The notes under the pieces: model-generated
What the model saw: only the letters and a program-made list of their open reading frames with translations
What the model was told of the DNA's origin: nothing
Database searches by the model: none
Assembly: GCF_000186865.1 (NCBI RefSeq)
Contig: NW_008705562.1
Location: forward strand, 1,610,210 to 1,674,209
Reading direction: 5' to 3'
From: Aureococcus anophagefferens
Taxonomy: Eukaryota; Sar; Pelagophyceae; Pelagomonadales; Pelagomonadaceae
DNA length: 64,000 bases
Part shown: piece by piece, positions 1 to 7,231 of the stretch
Layout of the letters: every line of letters begins with the position of its first letter
Numbering within the stretch: position 1 is the stretch's first letter
Position numbers and translations under genes: made by a program

Positions 1-485
1 CGGCCTCCGCGTCGCCGGCGAGGTCCGACGCGGACGCCGCGCTCCTCGACGACGAGGAGTTCTTCGACGCCGTGCTCTCGCCCGGCCGGCCGCCGTCGCC
101 CCGCGAGGCGAGCCAGGGCTTCCGCGACCCGGCGCCCCTGGGCCGCCGCGGCTGCTCCGGGAGCCGGAACCCGCTCTACGTGAGCTCGCCGACGGCGTCG
201 TCGCCGCTCTACGCGTCGCGCCGCGCGTCGCCGCGGACGCCGTCGCCCCACAAGGCGTCGCCGGGGTCCGCGGACCTCCGCGACCTCAGCGCCGACGTGC
301 TCCTCGACATGGACCGCTACCGCGCGAGGCTCAGCCCCGCGGCGTCCGCGTCGCCGCCGTCGTCGTGCGCGTCGCCCGTCGCCGCCGCGGGCGCGGCCGC
401 GCCGGACCTGCTCCGCGGCCTCCGCGCGCACCACCGCGCGCTCGGGGCCGCCATGGGCGCGGCGGAGCCCCCGGGGCGTCCGTAA
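1..485 (+). CDS. C-terminus of a Ser/Pro/Ala-rich protein with an FFAT motif (5' partial)
   Basis: The reading frame is open from the window edge and ends at TAA 483-485, so only the last 160 or so residues are visible. The sequence is low-complexity, rich in Ser, Pro and Ala, with several SP and SPR sites that look like phospho-sites. Near the start of the visible part the frame reads LLDDEEFFDAVLS (about 42-80). EFFDA preceded by acidic residues matches the core of the FFAT motif, which in known proteins binds VAP receptors on the ER. The last position of the consensus (E) is L here. If functional, the protein would act at ER contact sites, typically with a lipid-transfer or PH/START/ORD domain upstream, but no such domain is visible in this window. 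The function of the whole protein is unknown. The gene converges on the palmitoyltransferase-like gene with 18 bp between stops. Confidence 0.7.
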   Translation, partial: ASASPARSDADAALLDDEEFFDAVLSPGRPPSPREASQGFRDPAPLGRRGCSGSRNPLYVSSPTASSPLYASRRASPRTPSPHKASPGSADLRDLSADVLLDMDRYRARLSPAASASPPSSCASPVAAAGAAAPDLLRGLRAHHRALGAAMGAAEPPGRP

Positions 486-503
486 CAATTTTTCGAGCGT
501 GTA

Positions 504-1295
504 TTACGACGCGGGCCAGACGACGGACGCGACGCCCGCCGCGGCGACGAGGCCCCCGATCGCGGCCCGCCGCGCGCCGGGCCGCCGCCAGAGCGCGAGG
601 GCCCCGTGGCACGCGAAGACGCAGGCGAGGCCGCCGACGGCCGTGGCCGCGGCGCTGAGGAAGACGAGGGACCCGACGCCCCGGCGCGTGAGGCGCTGGC
701 GGCCCGCGACGAGGCGGAGCCGCCGCGCGGTCCGCCATGGGTCCAGCGCGAAGGCGAGGCCGTAGACGAGGTGCGCGAAACCCGCCGCCGCGCACGCGAG
801 GAGCGCGCGGAACGCGCGCGCGTTGCGGCCCGTCACGCAGACGCCGAGGAAGCCGCAGTGGTGGCGGCGGCCGCGGACGCAGACGTCGCAGGACCGGCAG
901 TGGTGCACGTCGTCGCCCGCGGGGCGGCACGCGCCGCAGACGACGCAGGCGTCGAGGGCCGCCGACCCGCAGGCGCCGCAGGGCGCCGCGAGGGTCGCGC
1001 GGCCCGCGCCGCACGGCGGCACGACGCCCGGGTCCCGGGCCGCGCAGCGCCAGACGCACCAGGCCGTCGCCGCGGCGGCGGCGTGGCCCGTGACGAGGAG
1101 CAGGGGCTCGACGGCGCGGCGCGACGCCAGGGCCGCCGGCGCGATGCACACGTCCGCGAAGACGACGAGGAGGGCGTCGACGGCGAGGCAGAAGAGCGCC
1201 GGCTCGGGCACGTCGGCGACGCGCGCCACCTCGCGCCAGGCGTAGCGTCTCGTTCGCGGCGCGTCGTCCTCGCGCCGGCGCCGGCGCATGAGCAT
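504..1295 (-). CDS. DHHC-type (zDHHC) protein S-acyltransferase, RHHC variant
   Basis: This 263-residue protein has the architecture of a zDHHC palmitoyltransferase. It has two N-terminal membrane segments (about 33-55 and 65-85), a DPG motif (RDPGVVPP), a Cys-rich domain with CGAC, HHCRSCDVCV and RRHHCGFLGVCVTGRN, then two more hydrophobic segments. In known enzymes the Cys of DHHC forms the acyl intermediate and attaches palmitate to substrate cysteines on Golgi, ER or plasma membranes. Here the catalytic Cys and both His are kept, but the Asp is Arg (RHHC). I also see no clear TTxE motif after the third membrane segment. Activity may therefore be altered or lost. The first ATG is at 1295 and a second lies two codons later. 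The short stretch to the divergent gene starting at 1423 must hold both promoters. Confidence 0.82.
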   Translation of the reverse strand: MLMRRRRREDDAPRTRRYAWREVARVADVPEPALFCLAVDALLVVFADVCIAPAALASRRAVEPLLLVTGHAAAAATAWCVWRCAARDPGVVPPCGAGRATLAAPCGACGSAALDACVVCGACRPAGDDVHHCRSCDVCVRGRRHHCGFLGVCVTGRNARAFRALLACAAAGFAHLVYGLAFALDPWRTARRLRLVAGRQRLTRRGVGSLVFLSAAATAVGGLACVFACHGALALWRRPGARRAAIGGLVAAAGVASVVWPAS

Positions 1296-1422
1296 GGGTG
1301 CGGAGGGATGGGTAGGACGAGAAGCTACGAGCAGCCCACCAGGGCACGACGAGCACGGTTGCTGGGCACGAACGCAAATTTACGAGCAGCCCTCCATCAC
1401 ATCATCGCAGCTTCACTGCACC

Positions 1423-2385
1423 ATGCCGCGGTGCTGCCCCTCCAGCGGACCTGCGGGCAGCATGGGCTCGACGTTTTGGGCCGCCGCGGCCCTGCTGCCC
1501 CTGGTCCTGGCCTACGAGGTGAAGGAGGACGAATACGCCCACGCGCGCCTGCCGGGCCACGGCTACGACTCCCACAAGGAGTACCCGAGCCTGCCGAACC
1601 TGCCCTACACCGTCGACGCGACGCGGCTCAGCGACGGCGTGTCGAGCGTGTCGCCGCTGACGGGCACGGCGCCGGCCTTCCCGATCCACCGCGGCGACGT
1701 CTCCGACGCCCCCGACGGCCGCGCGGTGCTCGCGGCGGCGAAGCGCCAGTCCGAGGTCGACCAGGGCGTCGCGGCCGTCGGCGACGGCGCGTACGTCCGG
1801 GAGCAGCGCGTGGACCGCCTCGAGGAGGCCGGCGCCTGGGGGCCGGCGCCGACGCGCCAGTTCGTCGTCAACGCGTCCCTGCGCTGGAACCCGAGCTCCT
1901 TCGCGATCCAGCGGGGCGAGACGTACCGCGTCGACGTGCTCGGGCCGCAGCGCTGGGTCGACGGCTTCGTGAAGATCGACGCCGACGGCTACCCGGCCCA
2001 CTACGACGCCATCAGCCAGTGCTGGGTCGCCGCGGGGCGCTGCCGGCCCTACCTCGGCGCGCGGAAGCGCCTGCCGGACGCGGACTGGTTCGCGCTCGTC
2101 TGCGGCGTGGGCGACTACGTCTGGAAGCTCCAGGAGGACGAGCTCGACCCGACGTTCCTCCCCCTGCGCGAGGCCGAGGTCTCCGCGACGCTCTTCTTCG
2201 TGGGCCACTACCTCGAGTTCACCGCGGTCGACGACGGCGAGCTCATCTGCTTCGCGAACGACGCGGACCACCTCTACTGGAACAACCAGGGCCAGCTCGT
2301 CGTCGACGTCGCCCGGACGTCCTGGCCGCCGACGCGGTACACGAACTACGAGGCCTACCTCTCCGAGTGGCGCTACGAGCCCTAA
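1423..2385 (+). CDS. Secreted protein, possibly with a PA-IL-like galactose-binding jelly roll
   Basis: The frame is open upstream, but ATG 1423 (A at -3) is the first good start; a second good start at 1462 would begin the signal peptide directly (MGSTFWAAAALLPLVLA, cleavage before YEVKE). The product is 307-320 residues. I do not recognise the N-terminal half. From about residue 150 the pattern (FAIQRGETYRVDVLG...DADGY) and near the end (DDGELICFANDADHLYWNN then QGQLVVDV) resemble the first and last strands of PA-IL-like galactose-binding lectin domains, where an ND...NN stretch binds calcium and sugar. This is an inference from a weak pattern; four Cys suggest an oxidising compartment. The likely location is the secretory pathway or cell surface. 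Confidence 0.6.
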   Translation: MPRCCPSSGPAGSMGSTFWAAAALLPLVLAYEVKEDEYAHARLPGHGYDSHKEYPSLPNLPYTVDATRLSDGVSSVSPLTGTAPAFPIHRGDVSDAPDGRAVLAAAKRQSEVDQGVAAVGDGAYVREQRVDRLEEAGAWGPAPTRQFVVNASLRWNPSSFAIQRGETYRVDVLGPQRWVDGFVKIDADGYPAHYDAISQCWVAAGRCRPYLGARKRLPDADWFALVCGVGDYVWKLQEDELDPTFLPLREAEVSATLFFVGHYLEFTAVDDGELICFANDADHLYWNNQGQLVVDVARTSWPPTRYTNYEAYLSEWRYEP

Positions 2386-2723
2386 GAGTTTTGGTTTCAC
2401 GGCCGCGTCCCGAAGCGGGATCGGGTGCGATCGCTCTTGGGAGATCGCCTCGGGAGTCGCCTGGGCTCGCCGCCGGGATTTTGGTGAGAGCGGCCATTGG
2501 GAGGGCGCGTGGGGCGGAGACGAGGTGGCTTCAACTTGAAGTTCAAGTTGCTCGCCGGGAATCTGCCGTCCCGCTCGGCACGGGATCTCGAGAATCACGC
2601 GCCGTCGCGGGCCCGTCGCGCGTCGCATCGTCGATCCCGGGTGATTTGACGACTGCGTACTACGCAAAAGCAAGCGCAAACCAACCTGCGCAACCAGCAA
2701 GCCGCAACTCCCCCGCTTCGACC
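2386..2723. promoter_or_regulatory. Intergenic region with a near-perfect palindrome
   Basis: There is no convincing gene in these 338 bases between two plus-strand genes. The region contains a perfect 9 bp inverted repeat with a one-base centre at 2532-2550 (CAACTTGAA, G, TTCAAGTTG). It probably holds the 3' end of the upstream transcript and the promoter of the FG-GAP gene. TTGAA cores like this recur upstream of other genes in the window. Confidence 0.4.
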
Positions 2724-4436
2724 ATGCATCGCAACCGCCTCCTCTCTCTCCTCTCCATCGTCGCCGTCGCCGCCGCGGGCTCCGACTGCGTCGACAAGTC
2801 CGCGAAGAAGTGCAAGAAAGACATGAAGTGCCGCTACCACAAGAAGTCGTGCGTCCCCCTCGACTGCGCGGCGTTGTCGAAGAAGAAGTGCAAGAAGATC
2901 GCGAAGCGGGGAAAATGCGCGTACGAGAAGAACAAGGCGTGCGCGCCCCCGGCCACCGCACTCACCGACAAGTGCGCGAAGAAGGCCGAGGGCAAGTGCA
3001 AGTGCAAGAAGAAGCGCTGCTGCGCGTGGACCGGCGCCGCGTGCGCGGCCGATCCCTGCGCCGCCCACTCCAAGCGAAGCAAGTGCCTCCGCGCGGGCCG
3101 GCGTCCTGCGGCCGCGACGATTTTCGAGAGATCTAAACCACGGGGACTCAGGCAAGGGCTGCGCCTACGCGAAGAAGCGGTGCTCGTCGCCAGGGGCGGG
3201 CGGCCTCGAGGAGTCCGACGAGGACTCGAACAAGCTCGTCGAAACGGCGGTCTCGCCGACGCCCGCGCCGACGCCCGCGCCGACGCCCGCGACGCCCGCG
3301 CCGACGCCTCGCCCGACGCCCGCGCCGACGCCTCTCCCGACGCCCGCGCCGACGCGGTGGGCGCCCGAGCTCGAGGCCCTCGCGGACGTCACGGACAGGG
3401 CCGGCGCGGCCGTCGCCGTCGCCGCGTCGTCCGCGCCCGCGTTCGCCGACGTCGACGGCGACGGTTTCGCGGACCTCGCGCTCGGCGGCGCGGACGGCGT
3501 CGTCGTGCTCTACCGCGGCTCGGACCGGGGCTTCGCGCGCGACGGCGAGATCCCGGGCGCGAACGTCGGCGTCGACGCGGTGCCGAGCTTCGCGGACGTC
3601 GACGGCGACGGCGACCCGGACCTCGTCGTCGGCTGCAACGCCGGCGGCGTCATCCTCTTCCTCAACGAGGGCGGCGTCTTCGGCGCGGGGTCGCCCGTCG
3701 AAGCCGACGTCGCGGGCTTCAAGAACAAGGACATCGACTCCGGCGCGCGCAGCGCGCCGGCCTTCGCGGACCTCGACGGCGACCTCGACCTCGACCTCCT
3801 CGTCGGGTCCCGGGGCGGCGTCCGGCGAGACGAGAGTACGAGACGCGCGCGACGAGAGTACGAGACGCGCGCGAAAGGAGTCGGACGCGCGCTCCTTGTC
3901 GCGCGCCGGGAACCCCTCGGACGCGCGCGCTGTTCTTCGCGCGCCGGCAAACCCCACCGCCGTCGCGCAGGTCCCAGAACGGGTTCCTCGAGCACTACGA
4001 GTCCAACGGCCGCAAGTTGGCGTTCGTCGGCCGGCTCCTCGACGCGTCCGGCGCGGAGATCTACGGCGGCCTCCGCACGAGCCCGGCGGTCTTCGACGTC
4101 GACGGCGACGGCGACCCGGACCTCGTGCTCGGCGACGAGTCGGGCGCGCTCGCGTACTACGAGAACTCCGGCGGCCGCGGGCCCTTCCGCTTCGCGTACG
4201 CCGGCGACCTCGCCGCGGGCGACCGCCTCGCCAAGCCCGCCTTCCTCGGCGCCGGCGACGCGCCGACGCTCGTCGTCGGCGGCGCCGCGGGCGCGCTCGC
4301 GGCCTACGCAGCCCCGCGCAAGCCCGGCTGGACGCCCGCGCCGACGCCGACGCCGCGCGCCACGACGACGACGACGACGACGACCGCGCCGGACGACGAC
4401 CTCATGAACGACGGCTTCGGCTTCGGCTTCCCCTGA
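2724..4436 (+). CDS. Secreted FG-GAP/VCBS repeat protein with Cys/Lys-rich head (three exons)
   Basis: Joining 2724-3090, 3152-3806 and 3971-4436 gives 495 residues in one frame. The protein starts with a signal peptide (MHRNRLLSLLSIVAVAAAG). A Cys/Lys-rich region of about 115 residues follows (repeated CKK and CRYHKKSC units), then a TPAPTPAPT linker (about residues 145-175), then at least four FG-GAP/VCBS-type repeats with calcium-binding signatures (FADVDGDGFADLALGG, FADVDGDGDPDLVVG, FADLDGDLDLDLLVG, FDVDGDGDPDLVLG). Such repeats build integrin-like beta-propellers in surface proteins. The splice sites restore the repeat frame exactly at both introns, which supports the model. The C-terminus is a Thr/Asp-rich tail. 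The partner or ligand is unknown. The next gene downstream shares the TPAPT linker style, so the two may act together at the cell surface. Confidence 0.85.
   Translation: MHRNRLLSLLSIVAVAAAGSDCVDKSAKKCKKDMKCRYHKKSCVPLDCAALSKKKCKKIAKRGKCAYEKNKACAPPATALTDKCAKKAEGKCKCKKKRCCAWTGAACAADPCAAHSKRSKCLRAGRRPAAATIFERSKPRGLRQGLRLREEAVLVARGGRPRGVRRGLEQARRNGGLADARADARADARDARADASPDARADASPDARADAVGARARGPRGRHGQGRRGRRRRRVVRARVRRRRRRRFRGPRARRRGRRRRALPRLGPGLRARRRDPGRERRRRRGAELRGRRRRRRPGPRRRLQRRRRHPLPQRGRRLRRGVARRSRRRGLQEQGHRLRRAQRAGLRGPRRRPRPRPPRRVPGRRPARREYETRATRVRDARERSRTRAPCRAPGTPRTRALFFARRQTPPPSRRSQNGFLEHYESNGRKLAFVGRLLDASGAEIYGGLRTSPAVFDVDGDGDPDLVLGDESGALAYYENSGGRGPFRFAYAGDLAAGDRLAKPAFLGAGDAPTLVVGGAAGALAAYAAPRKPGWTPAPTPTPRATTTTTTTTAPDDDLMNDGFGFGFP
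3091..3151 (+). mobile_element. Introner, family A, as a 61 bp GC-AG intron in the FG-GAP gene
   Basis: This intron contains GGCGTCCTGCGGCCGCGACG followed by ATTTTCGAGAGAT, matching the introners at 43142, 57595 and 59091. The duplication is decayed (GCGCGGGC on the 5' side, GCAAGGGC on the 3' side). Removing 3091-3151 fuses KCL to RKGCAYAKK in frame. Confidence 0.75.
3807..3970 (+). mobile_element. 164 bp GT-AG intron, possible introner, in the FG-GAP gene
   Basis: The intron starts with GTCCCGGG and the downstream exon starts with GTCCCAGA, as expected of a partly decayed target duplication. It carries a short tandem repeat of ACGAGAGTACGAGACGCGCG (two copies near 3830-3870). Splicing gives DLLVG joined to SQNGFLEHYE, restoring the FG-GAP repeat. 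I did not find a second copy in the window, so introner origin is only inferred. Confidence 0.6.
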
Positions 4437-5113
4437 TTCATCCTGAAGCGAGCCCCCCCCCATCTAAGCACCGGCGGAGGCGTGTACGGGCGAGCTCGGG
4501 GCGAGCGGACGCTCCGGTCGTCCGATCTGCTGTCAGCGAATTCAACTCCCTCGAGGTGTCGAAGCGCTTCCCCCCCGCCGTCGCACCTTCTCGTCTCGTC
4601 GAGGGCACGGCGCGGGCACGGACTCGGCGCACGACGCTTTGTCGACGGGCGCCCACCGTCGGTCTTCGCCTCCTTGGGACGAGCGACGCGGACCTCGGGC
4701 CCGCGCTGGAGCGCGTGCTCTGCTCCGCGAGAAAGTGGAAGGGTAGATCGCGATTTTAATTTACGCGTGAGGCGGAGCACGGTCACAGGTGCGCGCCACT
4801 CGACGCGCGCGCGCGTTTTGCCCCCGGCCAAAAAGTGCATACTTGATTTATTTGAGAAGCTTGCGGCGACTGCTGATCTGCTCACCCTTCGACACGCCGC
4901 ACGCGCCGTTTCGGTACGTGCGCTTCCCCCCGACGCCCTCACGCCCGACCCGACACCCCCTGAAAAGTCCCTGAAAAGCGCTCGCCTCTTGGTGGGGCGC
5001 CCGGTGTTTTTTCGGTCGATCGCCGCCTTTGAACGTTCCTCCCGCCGCTCCGGCCCCCCGCCGAACCTGCCGACCCCCCGCCGCGCGCCCCACACGCCCC
5101 CGCGCAGGGAGCC
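4437..5113. other. Intergenic region, no gene seen
   Basis: These 677 bases have open frames on both strands, but none shows a recognisable domain or continues sensibly. Composition is less GC-rich around 4740-4870 (for example TTTTAATTTACGCG and ATACTTGATTTATTTGAG). It probably holds the FG-GAP gene 3' end and the promoter of the Cys-rich gene. Confidence 0.4.
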
Positions 5114-7159
5114 ATGCACGCCCTCGTGGCCGCGATCCTCTGCGCGGCCGTCGCGACGGCGGACGACCTCTTCGCGTGCGTGGACTCGACGTCGTGGGGC
5201 CGAGCGGAAAATGCGAAGCACGGCTGCGCCTGGGTCGCGTCGAAGCCCTTGCTTCGCTGCTCGACCAACGTCAAGTCCACGGCCGGCGAAACGTCCATCG
5301 AGGCCTGCCCCGCGACGTGCGACGCGTGCCCCGGCGCCGCCTGCGACGACTGGTGCGAGGACGTCGACTCGCCGTGGTCCGAGAAGTGCGCGTGGAGCAC
5401 GTGCAAGGCGTGCGAGGACTGCGACGACATCGTGCCTTGCGCGGACTCGACGACGTGGGCCAGAAAGCAAAATTCGAAGCACACCTGCGGCTGGGTCGCC
5501 GGGAAGCCCTCGGCTCGCTGCGCGGTCAAGTTCATTTCCGCGGACGGCACGACGTCCAGCGTCGCCTGCCCCGTGGCGTGCGACACCTGCCCCGGGGAGG
5601 AGGAGGAGGACGGCGACGGGTGCGCGGACGACGACGACTGGTTCGCGGGGTCCAAGACGTTCCGCAAGTGCGCGTGGGTCGCCAAGGCGCCCGCGAGCCG
5701 CTGCGCGGACAAGTTCCAGTCCAAGGCCGGCGTCACGGCCATTGAGGCCTGCCCCGCGGCGTGCGACGCGTGCCCGGAAGAAGAGGAGGACGAAGAGGTG
5801 GACGGCGACGAAGAGGCGGACGGCGACGAAGAAGGCGGCGACGGGTGCGCGGACGACGGCGAGTGGCACCAGGGGACCAAGGAGGACCGCACGTGCGAGT
5901 GGGTGGCCGCGGCGCCGGACCATCTCTGCAGTGATGAGGTCAAGTCCGAGGACGGCGTCGCGGCCAGCGAGGCGTGCCCCGCGACCTGCGGCACCTGCCC
6001 GGAGACGACCTACGCGCCGACGCCCGCGCCGACGCCCGAGCCGACGCAAAAGCCGACGCCCGCGCCGACGCACGCGCCGTCGGAGGAGCCGTGCGAGGCG
6101 GACACGTCGGAGCTCGAGGAGGCGCTCGAGGTCTGCGAAGACTCGCTCGAGGCGTGCGCGGAAAACACCCTCCTCCTCCTCAACTGCCCCGAGGGCCACT
6201 CGTGCGCGTCCGGCGAGCCCGAGAAGTGCGCCGACGACGAGTACGTCAAGCAGCTCCGCTGCGCCGCGTGCCCGAAGGGCTTCACCTGCGACGGCGACGT
6301 GCGCACGGGCTGCGCCGCGCCCTTCATCGTCCTCGACAACGAGTGCGTGGCCCCGCCGTCCGCCGCGCCGACGGTGTCCCCGGCGCCGACCTACGCGCCG
6401 TCCGGCGCGCCGACCTACGCGCCGACGCCCGCGCCGTCGCCCGAGCCGACGTCGGCCGCGCCGACGCCCGCGCCGACGCCCGAGCCGACGCCCGCGACGC
6501 CCGCGCCGACCTACGAGCCGACGCCCGCGCCGTCGCCCGAGCCGACGCCCGAGCCGACGCCCGCGCCGACGGGTTCGCCGACCTACAAGCCGACGCCCGC
6601 GCCGACGTCGTGGTCCTATTCCTACAGCTACGAGGAGACCCTCGAGGAGGGGAGCGAGTTCTTCGGGATGGACCAGGAGTACCACGACTCCCTGGGCTGC
6701 GCGGGCATCTACACCAAGAAGAAGTGCGACGAGGACCCGCTCGGCTGCTCGTGGGACGGCAAGCGCTGCGTCGACGCGTCTCCCGGCGAGTTCGGCGAGG
6801 GCGACGCGGACTTCGAGGGCGAGGCCAGCGGCCCGAGCTGCGACGGCGAGCGGGGCACCGACTCCGCGTCGTGGTCGCTGAAGGACGATCCGACGAAGAC
6901 CTGCAAGTGGGTGGGGAGAGACAGCGAGAAGCGCTGCCGCAAGAAGGACGCCGCGGGCGCCCGGGCCCACACCGAGTGCGTCCGCGCGTGCGAGTCGTGC
7001 CCCTCGGGGCCCAACGCGTGCGAGGACGACCCGTCGTGGCACCATGTCAACAAGAAGGGCAAGAAGGTCGACTGCCTGAGCGTCGCGCGGAACCCGGACC
7101 GGCGCTGCGGGCTCGACGGCGCGGAAGCCGCGTGCCCGGCGTCGTGCGGGGCCTGCTAG
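5114..7159 (+). CDS. Large secreted Cys-rich protein with ShK-like modules and TPAPT linkers
   Basis: The 681-residue protein has a signal peptide ([16 protein letters not shown]). Four six-cysteine modules of about 50-55 residues follow in the N-terminal 300 residues, each with the pattern C-D-x-W ... C-W-V-A ... RC ... ACPxxCxxCP, and two more lie at the C-terminus. The spacing resembles ShK-type disulfide modules common in stramenopile surface proteins. Acidic spacers separate the modules. Two Pro/Thr-rich linkers (about residues 303-325 and 416-500) are probably O-glycosylated. Between them is a Cys-rich stretch (CPEGHSC, CPKGFTC) like GCC2/ephrin-receptor-type repeats. [10 protein letters not shown] unit precedes the last two modules. 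The protein is likely extracellular or in the cell coat; no enzymatic function is visible. The single exon needs no splicing. The start is the only ATG before the signal peptide. Confidence 0.85.
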   Translation: MHALVAAILCAAVATADDLFACVDSTSWGRAENAKHGCAWVASKPLLRCSTNVKSTAGETSIEACPATCDACPGAACDDWCEDVDSPWSEKCAWSTCKACEDCDDIVPCADSTTWARKQNSKHTCGWVAGKPSARCAVKFISADGTTSSVACPVACDTCPGEEEEDGDGCADDDDWFAGSKTFRKCAWVAKAPASRCADKFQSKAGVTAIEACPAACDACPEEEEDEEVDGDEEADGDEEGGDGCADDGEWHQGTKEDRTCEWVAAAPDHLCSDEVKSEDGVAASEACPATCGTCPETTYAPTPAPTPEPTQKPTPAPTHAPSEEPCEADTSELEEALEVCEDSLEACAENTLLLLNCPEGHSCASGEPEKCADDEYVKQLRCAACPKGFTCDGDVRTGCAAPFIVLDNECVAPPSAAPTVSPAPTYAPSGAPTYAPTPAPSPEPTSAAPTPAPTPEPTPATPAPTYEPTPAPSPEPTPEPTPAPTGSPTYKPTPAPTSWSYSYSYEETLEEGSEFFGMDQEYHDSLGCAGIYTKKKCDEDPLGCSWDGKRCVDASPGEFGEGDADFEGEASGPSCDGERGTDSASWSLKDDPTKTCKWVGRDSEKRCRKKDAAGARAHTECVRACESCPSGPNACEDDPSWHHVNKKGKKVDCLSVARNPDRRCGLDGAEAACPASCGAC

Positions 7160-7231
7160 GGATCCTCGTCCAAGCCCACCTTCGAGAACCGCGCCCCCCC
7201 ACCCCTCCCCCCCCAAGCTGCGGCGTCCGAC

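Noticed and set aside
2532..2550. Transcription terminator hairpin
   Set aside because: The inverted repeat lacks a T-run and the genome is eukaryotic; a protein-binding palindrome is more likely.
606..2723. Upstream part of the long plus-strand frame leading into the FG-GAP gene
   Set aside because: It overlaps the palmitoyltransferase on the other strand and the secreted gene in another frame; the signal peptide at 2724 gives the true start.
4304..7216. 970-residue minus-strand open frame opposite the Cys-rich secreted gene
   Set aside because: It is Arg/Ala/Gly low-complexity with [13 protein letters not shown] repeats mirroring the TPAPT codons of the plus-strand gene; a shadow frame caused by high GC.
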